Part shown: positions 19,994 through 28,992 of the stretch, piece by piece | How the letters are laid out: each line of letters starts with the position of its first letter | Position numbering within the stretch: position 1 is the stretch's first letter | Assembly: GCF_900112005.1 (NCBI RefSeq) | Contig: NZ_FOKK01000005.1 | Span: forward strand, 287,183 to 351,182 | Reading direction: 5' to 3' | Length of the DNA: 64,000 nucleotides | DNA from: Algoriphagus aquimarinus | GTDB taxonomy: Bacteria; Bacteroidota; Bacteroidia; Cytophagales; Cyclobacteriaceae | The notes under the pieces: generated by a model | What the model saw: the letters and a program-made list of their open reading frames with translations, nothing else | What the model was told of the DNA's origin: nothing | Database searches by the model: none | Made by a program: the position numbers and the translations under genes

Positions 19994-20943
19994 GTTATTT
20001 TTCCATTACCAATGTTTCCAAATCTTACGATGCCCAACTTGCTCTTCAGCCCTTTTCTCTGGAGATGAAGCAAGGCGAATTCCTTGCGATCGTCGGAGAA
20101 AGTGGTTCTGGCAAAAGTACACTACTTAGGATTATGGCTGGATTAGAGGTTCAGGATTCTGGAACTGTGATGTTGGAGGGAAATCCGATTTTGAATCCCA
20201 ATCAGAAGATAGTGTCTGGCTACGATGAGATAAAGCTGATTCACCAGAATTTCCATCTATATCCTAATTCTACGGTGGAGGAGAATCTTTCGAGGCCATT
20301 GTTGCACTATGAACGCGAATATGCCAAAAGTAGGGTGGAGGACTTGTTGAGATTGTTGGGGCTTACAGATTATCGAGATCGTTTTCCTCATCAGCTTTCC
20401 GGAGGGCAAAAGCAAAAAGTTGCAATAGGAAAAGCGTTAAGTGTAGAACCAGAAATAGTGCTGCTGGATGAGCCCTTTAGCTCATTGGATAGCATACAGA
20501 CTCAGCAGTTGATCTCGGAGATGAAGACTACCTTTCGGGAAATGGGGACTACCGTGATTTTTGTGACACATGATCTCGATGATGCACTTCGGTTGACAGA
20601 CAACCTGATCATTTTACAAAAAGGCAAAGTAGCGCAAAAAGGCACTTCCCGTCAACTCTGCGAGAAACCGAAAACCAAGTATGTGGCGCAGTTATTTAGC
20701 CCAATCAACAAACTTCCTGATACCAAAAATTGCTATGTCAGGCCGGCGGATGTAAAGCTGAGAACCAAAGGTGGGGTATTGGCTCATGTGACAGATTCAC
20801 GCTTTTTGGTGCACTACAATTCTCTGCAGGTGCAACTCAAAGAAAGTAGCATCACATGGGAAGTAGATGATCCTCAAAGAAAATATGAGCAAGGAGACCG
20901 CGTTTATCTGAGTTGGAAGGACACTAAAGTAATGAGTCTTTGA
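19990..20943 (+). CDS. orphan ABC transporter ATP-binding protein
   Basis: 317 residues. Complete nucleotide-binding domain: Walker A GESGSGKST (36-44), Q-loop Gln86, signature LSGGQ (136-140), Walker B IVLLDEP (156-162) and switch His in VTHDLDD. The C-terminal 80 residues look like a TOBE-type regulatory domain (YVRPADVKLR), as in MalK/PotA-type import ATPases. No permease or binding protein is adjacent, so the substrate and even the transport partner are unknown. Middle gene of the YjbR-ABC-App1 operon. Confidence 0.88.
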   Translation: MSYFSITNVSKSYDAQLALQPFSLEMKQGEFLAIVGESGSGKSTLLRIMAGLEVQDSGTVMLEGNPILNPNQKIVSGYDEIKLIHQNFHLYPNSTVEENLSRPLLHYEREYAKSRVEDLLRLLGLTDYRDRFPHQLSGGQKQKVAIGKALSVEPEIVLLDEPFSSLDSIQTQQLISEMKTTFREMGTTVIFVTHDLDDALRLTDNLIILQKGKVAQKGTSRQLCEKPKTKYVAQLFSPINKLPDTKNCYVRPADVKLRTKGGVLAHVTDSRFLVHYNSLQVQLKESSITWEVDDPQRKYEQGDRVYLSWKDTKVMSL

Positions 20944-20962
20944 GCATCTAATACTTTTTCCA

Positions 20963-22102
20963 ATGTCCAAAAAAAGGAATATTCCACTTACCATTCTCTA
21001 CGAAATCAAGCTGGCAATTAGTCAGGCAGTATTGTGGTTGTGGATCAAATTTGGTTTGGTGAAATCACTCCTGATCATTCCTTTTGAGGGTTTTGGCAAT
21101 GAGAAGGAAATCCTATTAGTAGGGAGAGTAATTCGAGATAATAGAATAGGCGCATCAAATCCTGAGGATAGCGTCTGGCAGAATATCAGTAAAATGCGCA
21201 GGAGATTTATGAGCGTAGTCATACCTAGAGTAGAATTGAAAGCTGAGTTTCAAGGGGAGGAATACTTTACAAAGACAGACGAGGAAGGTTATTTTGAATT
21301 TAAAATTCACCCGAAAGAATCTTTGAAGTTTTCATCTCGCTGGCAGCAGATTGAGTTGACCTTGATGGATCAGGTGATCAGAAATCAAGGAGAGATCAGA
21401 TCTTGTGGAGATGTGTTTCTTCCTGTGGGAAATATAGACTACGGCATTATCTCGGATGTGGACGATACGATTATTCCTACCGGAGCGATGCGAATGGCAG
21501 AGATGCTAAAGACCACTTTCGCCAAAAATGCACATACTCGAGTGCCATTTCCTGGAGTTTCTGCTTTTTATAAGGCCTTACAAAAGGGAATTGATGGCAT
21601 AGAGAGTAACCCATTTTTTTACGTTTCCAGCAGCCCTTGGAATTTGTATGATTTTCTCCATGAACTACTCCAAATTCATCATATTCCCAAAGGACCATTG
21701 ATGCTTCGGGATATAGGATTGTCTAGGACTGAGCTTATCTCAGGAAGTCACTCCGAGCATAAATTGGAACAAATCCGCCATATTTTATCCACATATTCTC
21801 AGCTGCCTTTTATGCTGATCGGCGATAGTGGGCAAGAAGATCCGACGATCTATTTACAAGTAGTTCGTGAGTTTCCGGGACGGATTATGATGATTTTTAT
21901 CCGTGATGTACATGCTTCTAAGCATGCTTCGGTGAAGCAGATTAGTAAAGAAATGAAAGAGCTGGGGGTAGAGATGTTACTTGTGAAAAACACGGTAGAA
22001 GCATCTCAATATGCTCTTGCCAAAGGTTGGATTGTGGAAGAGGATATGGATGAAATCGTTCAGGAAAAAGTTAAAAATGAAGCTGATAATGAAGATGTCT
22101 AA
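20963..22102 (+). CDS. App1-like phosphatase (DUF2183 family)
   Basis: 379 residues. The C-terminal DUF2183 domain carries the HAD-type phosphatase motif DVDDT (165-169) in GIISDVDDTIIPTG, then FFYVSSSPWNLYDFL and a late LIGDSGQEDPTIY. Yeast App1, the founding member, is a Mg-dependent phosphatidate phosphatase. The N-terminal 150 residues hold a beta-rich region with a hydrophobic start but no clear signal peptide. It follows the ABC ATPase by 19 bp and is probably co-transcribed. The link to an ABC ATPase suggests a lipid or membrane role, which is inference. Confidence 0.87.
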   Translation: MSKKRNIPLTILYEIKLAISQAVLWLWIKFGLVKSLLIIPFEGFGNEKEILLVGRVIRDNRIGASNPEDSVWQNISKMRRRFMSVVIPRVELKAEFQGEEYFTKTDEEGYFEFKIHPKESLKFSSRWQQIELTLMDQVIRNQGEIRSCGDVFLPVGNIDYGIISDVDDTIIPTGAMRMAEMLKTTFAKNAHTRVPFPGVSAFYKALQKGIDGIESNPFFYVSSSPWNLYDFLHELLQIHHIPKGPLMLRDIGLSRTELISGSHSEHKLEQIRHILSTYSQLPFMLIGDSGQEDPTIYLQVVREFPGRIMMIFIRDVHASKHASVKQISKEMKELGVEMLLVKNTVEASQYALAKGWIVEEDMDEIVQEKVKNEADNEDV

Positions 22103-22105
22103 ATC

Positions 22106-22540
22106 TTATTCCTTTAGCGAAAGTATATAACTCGCCATTGCCCTGGCATCTTCTTCCTTCAAATCAGGATGTGGAGACATGACTGGGCTTCCCCAGGAAC
22201 CAGTGCCTCCCGAAATCACTTTTCTGGCAAGTAGATCAATATAAACCTCTTTGATAGGGTATCGTTTTGAGATGTCCTGAAATGCTGGCCCTTTTGCTCT
22301 TTTATCGGACTTATGACAGGTTGCACAGTCCGAGTAGGCAATCAGAACCTCGCCTCTTTTGATGATTTCAGGATCTAATTCCTCGTCTTCACCTTCAATT
22401 GCGCGTATGTAGGCTTGCTCTTTTTCCGCAGAAGAATCAATATTCTCCTCAGCAGATTTCTGCGAGCAAGCAGCAAGTAGGACTAAAAAGAAGATCAGGT
22501 TCCTTCTCAATTTGGGCTGTCTTATGGGGTGAAAAAACAA
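22106..22540 (-). CDS. monoheme cytochrome c lipoprotein
   Basis: 144 residues. The heme motif CATCH (C72, C75, H76) is followed by KSDKRAKGPAF, with a likely distal Met in GSPVMSPHPDL, the usual class I layout of about 90 residues. A lipobox LAAC gives a lipid anchor. No ATG is available: the frame begins with TTG at 22540, and an alternative TTG at 22510 would give a shorter, more typical lipoprotein signal. Function probably periplasmic electron transfer. Convergent with the App1 gene, 3 bp apart. Confidence 0.85.
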   Translation of the reverse strand: MFFHPIRQPKLRRNLIFFLVLLAACSQKSAEENIDSSAEKEQAYIRAIEGEDEELDPEIIKRGEVLIAYSDCATCHKSDKRAKGPAFQDISKRYPIKEVYIDLLARKVISGGTGSWGSPVMSPHPDLKEEDARAMASYILSLKE

Positions 22541-22593
22541 AGAGGTAAGAAGTCAGACCTCTTACCTCTTTATGAATTACTGATTACGAATGA

Positions 22594-23124
22594 CTATTCT
22601 TCGTCATGAGCTCCGTGGGCACCATGAACATGTCCATGAGCCAACTCATCTTCCGTCGCCTCGCGAACTTCTTCAATATTACCTTCGAAATGTAAGTCGA
22701 AGCCAACCAATGGATGATTGAAATCCAATAGAATTTCTTCTCCTAAGTCTTTCAGGATTTTTGCCTGCATCGGATAGCCATCTTCATCCATCAAAGGAAG
22801 GAAGTTGCCTTCTTGTAGCATTTCAGGATTGAAGCCATTCTCTCCCGAAAACTGCGACTTTGGCAAGTTGACGATCAATTCCTCATCGATTTCTCCGTAT
22901 GCTTCTAGTACCGGAACCACAAAGGAAAAGTCCTCACCTTGCTCTTTGCCTAAAAGTAATTCTTCGAATTTCTGAGGCAGGTCACTCGCTCCAAAAAGGA
23001 AATAAAAAGGGTCTTCCGTATCTCGTACTTCTACACTGAAAGGAGCTGATTCTATCTCATCTGCCTCTTTGCTTACTTTGAGTTCGTATGTCAGTCCTAC
23101 GACTGTGTTTTCTGCTATCTTCAT
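22594..23124 (-). CDS. SlyD-like FKBP-type peptidyl-prolyl isomerase
   Basis: 176 residues, cytoplasmic. The FKBP part begins VVGLTYELKV and the insert-in-flap segment is followed by DFNHPLVGFDLHFEGNIEEV, the SlyD signature (NHPLAGKxLxF). The C-terminus is His-rich (HGHVHGAHGAHDEE), as in SlyD metal-binding tails. SlyD proteins are chaperone-isomerases that also bind nickel and other metals. It lies between the cytochrome c and YfhO genes on the same strand, 53 bp after YfhO. Confidence 0.9.
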   Translation of the reverse strand: MKIAENTVVGLTYELKVSKEADEIESAPFSVEVRDTEDPFYFLFGASDLPQKFEELLLGKEQGEDFSFVVPVLEAYGEIDEELIVNLPKSQFSGENGFNPEMLQEGNFLPLMDEDGYPMQAKILKDLGEEILLDFNHPLVGFDLHFEGNIEEVREATEDELAHGHVHGAHGAHDEE

Positions 23125-23177
23125 ATTGTTCTTTTAATAATTCCTACTTTTTACGGATGTTGACCCGCTTTACTAAT

Positions 23178-25598
23178 TCATTGTGAAGTGGAGTTCTCTC
23201 TTTTTTCTTTTACCGTGAAAAACACCCCAGCAAACAAGGATAGTATGATTAAATATTGAAATACGATCATTGGTGTTTTCGTGGAGGTATAGCTGGTTGG
23301 ACTAAACTTGAAAACAATCTCATGAGTTCCTGCTGGCACGATCAATCCGCGAAGAAGGTAATCGGTTCGTAAGATTTCAGCTTCGGTCCCATCTATTGTT
23401 GCTGTCCATCCCACTGGGTAATATATTTCTGAGAAAACTACCAAGCCTTCAGTATCCATTTCTGCCTGATATTTCAACTCATTTGGAGAATAGGAGATGT
23501 GAGTAATTTGACCAGATCCTGCTTTTATCTCACCGAATTCGGCTGCATTCACCGTAGCCTGAGCTTTAGTGTTTATTCTGCCCAGTTCATCCATTTCTTC
23601 TTGGTTAGTCTGCACAGTGACAATCTGCGAAGGAACCCAAGCTGGGCCATTGGCTTCAGGGTTTTCAAATACTGAATTTGCTGAAGTTCCGGCGATGACA
23701 TACTTTGTATTCATCATATTGATCGTCTGAATTCCAGCGAAGTCAAATTCACCTTCCTGAGCTTTTTTAACAAAGCCATTTAGCTCAAAGTTTAAGCGAT
23801 TGTCCAATAGATCCTGATACCTACGCATTTTGGCACCATGATATCCGCCAAGACTATGGAATCTATAAGGAGATTTGCCTGTGGAGGTTAGTCCTTCTGT
23901 GAGGTCTAATACTCTGAAATAAGAATCGTCTTTGGCGATTTCCTGGTCTGCAGGAGTTTCTGCAAAGTATGTTTTGGTTGGACTTTCTTGAAAAGAATTG
24001 TCATTCAAATAATGCTTATTGACTGTCCAAAGGTCAATCGTGACCAAGGCGAAAATCCCAAGTCCTAGGACGATATCAGAGATTTTGCCCTTCATGGCAA
24101 GGTAGATCAAGGCGAAAGCTGCTGCAACTAGCGCCAAGCTTCTCCAAGCACTTGCTGAAAGCATAGACTTACGATCCTGTCTCAAGGAATCAATCAGCCA
24201 ATCTGGCAAACCCGCATCTGCTGCTCCTTCAAATCTGAAGACTCCAGCGCCAACAGCAAGAAGAAGTAGAAGTCCTCCAACTCCCGCTCCAGCGATATAC
24301 AATGGTTTGAAATCTTTGTTTCTGTACAATCTTTCCAGTGAAATAGCAGCCAATGCAGGAATAGCAAATAGCGTCATTCCTAGTGCCATGGATACCGCTC
24401 TGAATTTATTGTAACCAGGAAGTATGTCGAACAGCAGGTAGTTAAACCAACTTAGATTTTTCCCCCAGGAAAGTAATAGTGATAGAATTATGATCGCTCC
24501 AAAGGTGTATAGACTTTCTTTTGGCGCAGCCCAAATCCCTATAAATGCGAGGAAAACTAAGATCGCACCTCCATAAATCGGGCCGCCTGTAAAGGGTTGA
24601 TCTCCCCAATATGTAGGCGCGCCAGCAAGGAATCCGTTGATTTGTGCTGGGTCAAGTCCATTGCTTCGCAAAGCTTTTTCAGACGCGGTATTTTTGCCAA
24701 GAGGAGTGCTACTCCCGCCTCCATAGAAATTTGGGACTAATAAGGTTAAGGTCTCTAGTTTCCCATTGGACCAAGAGAAGGCATAATCTCTATCCAATCC
24801 TGCGGATGCTGACTCTAAAGTAGCTTGTCCACGAGTAGAATAAGGCGTGTATTCAAGGGCGGTAGTTAATCTGCCTATATTTCCACCAACAGCTAATATT
24901 GCTCCTAAAACCAGAAAACCTATAGTTTTTGCTAGTTGTGGAAAACCCTCTTTTTTCCAGTCAAAAATAAGTCTAACAGTCACGTAGATCACCGAAATGA
25001 TCAAAGTGTAATAAGTGATCTGAATGTGGTTGAACTTCAATTGAAGCAAAAGTCCCAGTGCCATGACCGCTGCTCCGAGTAAATGTTTCTTTTCAAAGGC
25101 CAAATGAATGCCGAGTAGAATTACCGGGATCAGATTGATTGCCCAGATTTTGGCGTTATGACCAGCAGCGAGACTGAGAAGATTGTATGAACTCAGCGCA
25201 AATGCAACACTGGCGATGATGGCAAAAGCCGGCCTGACTCCGAAAGTCAGCATGAGCACATACATGGCGACCATCCCTAGAAAAAGACTGTTCACCGGAT
25301 GAGGAAGGCCTAACGTGATGATTGAAAGCAGTGAAGTGGTGATGTCACCGGCAAACTCCAAGCTGACAAAATAGGCTGGCATTCCGCCGAAAACGCTATT
25401 TGTCCAAAGTGCTTCTTCGCCGGTAGCCTCCCGGTAATCCAAGGCTTCGGTGGCAGAACCTTCCCACTTTAGAATATCACCCTGAGTGATCACTTGATCC
25501 TGAAGAACTACAGGAGCGAAATAAACGACTACAATAGCATAGAAAATGGCGATTCCCACCAAATGGGGAAGTACGTCTCTTTTGAAATTCAACTGCAT
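23178..25598 (-). CDS. YfhO-family integral membrane protein
   Basis: 806 residues with about a dozen hydrophobic helices. Matches the bacterial YfhO membrane protein family, which is GT-C-like: the first luminal loop DQVITQGDILKWEGSATEALD (short part) and the late AGTHEIVFKFSPTSYT are typical. Members are thought to transfer sugars to envelope polymers from lipid-linked donors; the acceptor here is unknown. A C-terminal region of about 150 residues lies outside the membrane. First gene of the YfhO-SlyD-cytochrome same-strand run. Confidence 0.88.
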   Translation of the reverse strand: MQLNFKRDVLPHLVGIAIFYAIVVVYFAPVVLQDQVITQGDILKWEGSATEALDYREATGEEALWTNSVFGGMPAYFVSLEFAGDITTSLLSIITLGLPHPVNSLFLGMVAMYVLMLTFGVRPAFAIIASVAFALSSYNLLSLAAGHNAKIWAINLIPVILLGIHLAFEKKHLLGAAVMALGLLLQLKFNHIQITYYTLIISVIYVTVRLIFDWKKEGFPQLAKTIGFLVLGAILAVGGNIGRLTTALEYTPYSTRGQATLESASAGLDRDYAFSWSNGKLETLTLLVPNFYGGGSSTPLGKNTASEKALRSNGLDPAQINGFLAGAPTYWGDQPFTGGPIYGGAILVFLAFIGIWAAPKESLYTFGAIIILSLLLSWGKNLSWFNYLLFDILPGYNKFRAVSMALGMTLFAIPALAAISLERLYRNKDFKPLYIAGAGVGGLLLLLAVGAGVFRFEGAADAGLPDWLIDSLRQDRKSMLSASAWRSLALVAAAFALIYLAMKGKISDIVLGLGIFALVTIDLWTVNKHYLNDNSFQESPTKTYFAETPADQEIAKDDSYFRVLDLTEGLTSTGKSPYRFHSLGGYHGAKMRRYQDLLDNRLNFELNGFVKKAQEGEFDFAGIQTINMMNTKYVIAGTSANSVFENPEANGPAWVPSQIVTVQTNQEEMDELGRINTKAQATVNAAEFGEIKAGSGQITHISYSPNELKYQAEMDTEGLVVFSEIYYPVGWTATIDGTEAEILRTDYLLRGLIVPAGTHEIVFKFSPTSYTSTKTPMIVFQYLIILSLFAGVFFTVKEKRENSTSQ

Positions 25599-25706
25599 GA
25601 AAAGAATTTTTCTTTGGATAATGGATGGAAACGCAAATTAAGGATTTATAGGCAAACCCCATCTACAAAAATAGGTAGTCTCAGGCTGGAATAGATGCAA
25701 GACTCC

Positions 25707-25737
25707 TTTCTATCACTGATGAAAATCATTACTTTTG
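25707..25737 (+). promoter_or_regulatory. sigma-ABfr-type promoter of ffh
   Basis: TTTC (25707-25710), 19 bp spacer, then TACTTTTG (25730-25737), matching -33 TTTG / -7 TAnnTTTG. It lies 23 bp before the ATG at 25761, supporting that start. Confidence 0.65.
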
Positions 25738-25760
25738 CACCAAATAGCCACAATAAAGGA

Positions 25761-27104
25761 ATGTTTGATAATCTTAGCCTAAAACTAGACCGGGCCTTCA
25801 AAACACTGAAGGGAACCGGGACAATTACCGAAATAAACGTCGCAACAACCGTCAAAGAGATCAGAAGAGCTTTGATCGATGCCGATGTTAACTATAAAGT
25901 TGCCAAAGAAGTCACGGATACTATCAAGACGGAAGCGCTAGGTAGAGATGTGTTGATTTCTGTTTCTCCAGGTCAATTACTGATCAAAATCACTCAGGAA
26001 GAGCTTACTAAGCTTATGGGTGGTAAAAAGGAGGATATCAAAATCACTGGCGATCCAGCGATTATTTTGATCTCAGGTCTTCAGGGTTCTGGTAAAACCA
26101 CTTTTACTGGTAAGCTTGGTGCTCACTTGAAGAAGCAAGGTCGTCAAGTCCTTTTGGTAGCCTGCGATATCTACCGTCCAGCTGCGATTGATCAGTTGAA
26201 AGTATTGGGTGAGCAGATCGGTGTAGAAGTATATGCTGAACCTGAGAATAAGAATGCCTTGGATATTGCTAACAATGCAATCGCCTACGCAAAGAAAACT
26301 GGAAAGAAAACCGTTGTAGTCGATACAGCTGGTCGTCTGGCAGTGGATGATGTGATGATGAATGAGATTGAGGCGTTGAAAAAAGCCTTGAATCCATCAG
26401 AGACACTTTTTGTAGTCGATTCCATGACTGGTCAGGATGCGGTGAATACTGCGAAGACCTTCGACGAGCGTTTAAATTTCGACGGAGTCGTTTTGACCAA
26501 ACTTGATGGTGATACACGAGGTGGTGCTGCGATTTCCATTCGTCACGTAGTAAATAAGCCGATTAAGTTTATTTCTACTGGTGAGAAAATGGAAGATCTG
26601 GATGTATTCCACCCAGATCGTATGGCGCAGAGAATCCTAGGAATGGGTGATGTGATTTCCTTGGTGGAAAGAGCACAGCAGTCCTTTGACGAAGATGAAG
26701 CCAAGCGTATCAATTCGAAGATTCGTACCAATAATTTTAACTTTGATGATTTTCTTTCTCAGCTGGAGCAGGTGAAGAAAATGGGTAACATCAAGGATCT
26801 ACTTGGGATGATTCCTGGCATGGGCAAAGCTATGAAAGGGATGGATATCGACGATGATTCCTTTAAGCCTATTGAAGCAATCATTAGATCCATGACTCCC
26901 GCCGAACGTGAGCAGCCTGATCTGATTGATGGAAATAGAAGAAAAAGGCTTGCTGCCGGATCTGGCCGAACTATCGTCGAGGTGAACAACCTCATGAAGC
27001 AGTTTGCGGATATGCGTAAGATGATGAAGCAGATGAACAAAATGGGCGGGGCCAAAGCCGCCATGGGCAAGATGCTGCCTCCAGGTATGGGAGGAAGAAG
27101 ATAG
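25761..27104 (+). CDS. ffh: signal recognition particle protein Ffh
   Basis: 447 residues. The GTPase of the SRP: N domain, then G domain with GLQGSGKTT (106-114), VDTAGRLAVDD, TKLDGDTRGG, and the methionine-rich M domain at the C-terminus (MKQFADMRKMMKQMNKMG) that binds signal peptides and SRP RNA. With FtsY it targets membrane proteins to the translocon. A longer frame starting at 25695 is rejected because the promoter -7 lies within it. A terminator follows. The last ~54 codons and the terminator are duplicated about 920 bp downstream. Confidence 0.97.
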   Translation: MFDNLSLKLDRAFKTLKGTGTITEINVATTVKEIRRALIDADVNYKVAKEVTDTIKTEALGRDVLISVSPGQLLIKITQEELTKLMGGKKEDIKITGDPAIILISGLQGSGKTTFTGKLGAHLKKQGRQVLLVACDIYRPAAIDQLKVLGEQIGVEVYAEPENKNALDIANNAIAYAKKTGKKTVVVDTAGRLAVDDVMMNEIEALKKALNPSETLFVVDSMTGQDAVNTAKTFDERLNFDGVVLTKLDGDTRGGAAISIRHVVNKPIKFISTGEKMEDLDVFHPDRMAQRILGMGDVISLVERAQQSFDEDEAKRINSKIRTNNFNFDDFLSQLEQVKKMGNIKDLLGMIPGMGKAMKGMDIDDDSFKPIEAIIRSMTPAEREQPDLIDGNRRKRLAAGSGRTIVEVNNLMKQFADMRKMMKQMNKMGGAKAAMGKMLPPGMGGRR

Positions 27105-27111
27105 AAATTGA

Positions 27112-27137
27112 AACCCGGTCGAGAGATCGGGTTTTTT
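27112..27137 (+). terminator. ffh terminator
   Basis: 9-bp stem AACCCGGTC / GATCGGGTT (one G-U) with GAGA tetraloop and T-rich tail. Confidence 0.9.
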
Positions 27138-27368
27138 GTTTTTCACTGTGTTTTTATCGCGGTAGGTAAGGTGACTAACCGGGTAGAGGGAGTGAAGAAT
27201 GTCGTTGTTCTGATCTTACATATGGACTTGATTTTTGTTTTTTTCTAAACCAATTTTTAAAATAGTAAATAAAGATTGTAGCGTATGGGGAATGTATGAC
27301 GTAAAGTTTAAGACTTCGTTTTTATTTATTCTAACTATATTTTATATTCACTTGAACTACATACAATT

Positions 27369-27848
27369 ATGAAAACAAGACTATTGCCGTTAGTTTCTTT
27401 ATTTCTAATCATTTTTAGTTGTAAAGATGTGGAGGAACCATCTCCAAATTCAAGAATTGAAGGTACTTATGAGTTCACCAGTCAAGGTAACAAGGGCTGG
27501 GGAGATGTAAAGTATAATTTTGTGGATTTGCTGGAGTTCAAATCGAACGGTATTGTAAGTGGTGAAAGCTATACCACTGAGATAGGTTCGGATGAAATTT
27601 TAGGCTATAGAGGTTATTTTTCGGGAACTTATATGATCTCTGAAGGAGTACTTACAATATCTTACGATGAGCTATATTATATGAACCTGATGGATGCTAA
27701 TTTTAGTCCAAAAGAGGATTTGGTGGTTTCGGAGGGAGCGGATTCTTCTTTGGAATATCGCATTGCAGAGGACTATTCCAACTTGTCATTTATTTGTCCT
27801 CCGTATGCAAACTGTGCTGGTACTTTAATCTATAAGAGAATTGATTAA
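27369..27848 (+). CDS. duplicated small lipoprotein, copy 1
   Basis: 159 residues. Lipobox FSC with Cys18 and acidic residues after it (KDVEEPSP). The body has a repeated beta-strand pattern, IEGTYEF, VDLLEFKSNG, ILGYRGYFSGTY, GVLTISYDE, suggesting a lipocalin-like barrel similar to many small Bacteroidota lipoproteins; I cannot name a family. It is about 54 percent identical, without gaps, to the product of the gene at 28274 (counted by eye). The most conserved stretch is ILGYRGYFSG. Function unknown. Confidence 0.75.
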   Translation: MKTRLLPLVSLFLIIFSCKDVEEPSPNSRIEGTYEFTSQGNKGWGDVKYNFVDLLEFKSNGIVSGESYTTEIGSDEILGYRGYFSGTYMISEGVLTISYDELYYMNLMDANFSPKEDLVVSEGADSSLEYRIAEDYSNLSFICPPYANCAGTLIYKRID

Positions 27849-27862
27849 GTAGAACTTAACAA

Positions 27863-28024
27863 AAAAAGCTAGCTGCTGGATCAGGTAGAACTACTGTGGA
27901 GGTAAACAACTTAATGAAGCAGTTTGCGGATATGCGTAAGATGATGAAGAAGATGAACAACATGGGCAGTGCCAAAGCCGCGATGGGCAAGATGCTGTTT
28001 CCAGATATGGGAGGAAGAAGATAG
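27863..28024 (+). pseudogene. ffh 3'-end fragment (duplicated remnant)
   Basis: 54 codons in frame, ending in the same MGGRR-stop as ffh. At the protein level 47 of the 54 positions match the end of Ffh, including MKQFADMRKMMK and AKAAMGKML. It has no start codon context, no N or G domain and cannot make SRP protein. It is a by-product of the tandem duplication that also copied the terminator and lipoprotein gene. The few changes (such as P to F and G to D in MLFPDMGG) fit relaxed selection. Confidence 0.9.
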
Positions 28025-28031
28025 AAATTGA

Positions 28032-28057
28032 AACCCGGACGAGTGATCGGGTTTTTT
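28032..28057 (+). terminator. duplicated ffh terminator
   Basis: Same hairpin as at 27112 but with one A-A mismatch in the stem; still followed by a T tract. It sits upstream of the second lipoprotein gene and would insulate it from read-through. Confidence 0.7.
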
Positions 28058-28273
28058 GTTTTTTTAACTTTTTTAACCGCAGTGGACACAGAGTTTTCGC
28101 AGAGAACGCAGTTGTCCTGCTTCTCCAGAAGCTGATCTTAATTAATTGTTTTCAACTAATTCTTAAAATATTGGACCAAAATAGTAGCGTTTGGAAGATC
28201 GTTGACGTAAAGTTTAAGATTTCGATTTTAATCTTTTCAGCAAAAACTTTAATTTCACAAAACCAATTTTCAG

Positions 28274-28753
28274 ATGAAAACAAAACTGCTTCCGTTGTTC
28301 GCCTTGTTCTTTATTTTGTTTAGCTGTAATGATGACGATGAAATTTCTCCTAATGCTAAAATAGAAGGGAAGTATAGGTATAACTCTGAGGGGAATATGT
28401 CATGGATAGATAAAACTTTCAATTTTGTGGACGTGATGGAGTTTAAGTCTGATGGTACTGTGACTGGAGAGAGCTACACCACTGACTTAGGATCGGATAC
28501 AATTTTAGGTTATAGAGGTTATTTTTCGGGCTCCTATACGATCATTGAAGGTAAAGTCACTATCACCTATAGTAAGTCATATCACATGGGAGTGGAAGAT
28601 GTCAACTATATACCGAAGGAGGAATTGATCCAATCACAAGAGGAAGGTTATACAAGTGATTATGTTAATTCAGAAGATTATTCCCAACTTTCTTTTATAT
28701 GCCCATCGAATGCTTATTGTACTTTTTTACCGGTTTATGTAAAGGTCAATTAA
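28274..28753 (+). CDS. duplicated small lipoprotein, copy 2
   Basis: 159 residues, same length as copy 1, no gaps in the alignment. Lipobox FSC with Cys18 and a more acidic tail (NDDDEISP). Conserved core ESYTT, GSD, ILGYRGYFSG and FICP; variable C-terminal half (KVN end in place of RID). Being intact with conserved signal and core, it looks functional, so the pair seems to be diversifying paralogues. Expected on the cell surface or in the periplasm; role unknown. Followed by a terminator. Confidence 0.75.
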   Translation: MKTKLLPLFALFFILFSCNDDDEISPNAKIEGKYRYNSEGNMSWIDKTFNFVDVMEFKSDGTVTGESYTTDLGSDTILGYRGYFSGSYTIIEGKVTITYSKSYHMGVEDVNYIPKEELIQSQEEGYTSDYVNSEDYSQLSFICPSNAYCTFLPVYVKVN

Positions 28754-28771
28754 TAGGGATAATACTAATAA

Positions 28772-28807
28772 AAAAGGCTGTTTTCCAATTAGAAAACTGC
28801 CTTTTTT
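28772..28807 (+). terminator. terminator after lipoprotein copy 2
   Basis: Stem AAGGC-T-GTTTTC / GAAAAC-T-GCCTT with a T-T mismatch, loop CAATTA, then T6. Confidence 0.75.
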
Positions 28808-28824
28808 GGTTTTGGTAAATCAAT

Positions 28825-28918
28825 TCAGTTCATCCATCTACTCATAAACTCCAAGATAGCCTCCTTGTAATTGTCACTTACGCTGATGTGATTTTTACCG
28901 ATTTGAATTACGTTTTTT
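28825..28918. repeat. 94-bp direct repeat, left copy (response-regulator 3' end)
   Basis: Identical to 29699-29792 except for one base (T at 28857 against A at 29731). On the minus strand it encodes the last ~30 codons and stop of the LytTR response regulator. It lies upstream of the toxin-antitoxin module; the right copy is the true gene end. Offset 874 bp. Confidence 0.9.
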
Positions 28919-28992
28919 AACACTTGAGTCTTTTGGCCTAACTCATTAAAACTTCTTAAATCAGAAGTAGGAAAACATAGTCTATATATGTT

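Larger units (their letters stand above)
26943..27848 (+). repeat. tandem duplication, unit 1 (ffh tail + terminator + lipoprotein)
   Basis: This block is repeated at 27863-28753 with the same order: final 54 codons of ffh, the terminator, an AT-rich spacer and a 159-codon lipoprotein gene. The offset is 920 bp at the ffh tail and 905 bp at the end of the lipoprotein gene. Confidence 0.85.
27863..28753 (+). repeat. tandem duplication, unit 2
   Basis: Second copy of the ffh-tail/terminator/lipoprotein block at 26943-27848. The ffh tail is nearly unchanged at DNA level, whereas the lipoprotein copy has diverged to about 54 percent identity. The spacer is also partly conserved, for example the shared GACGTAAAGTTTAAGA at about 27298 and 28203. 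Confidence 0.85.

Noticed and set aside
25695..25760. longer N-terminus for Ffh
   Set aside because: The promoter -7 box lies inside it, and it does not match the family start.
27856..28089. 77-codon minus-strand frame over the ffh fragment
   Set aside because: Antisense shadow of the duplicated ffh tail.
28825..28985. second response-regulator gene
   Set aside because: Only the last ~30 codons are homologous; the frame upstream of the repeat has no receiver or LytTR similarity, so it is a remnant.
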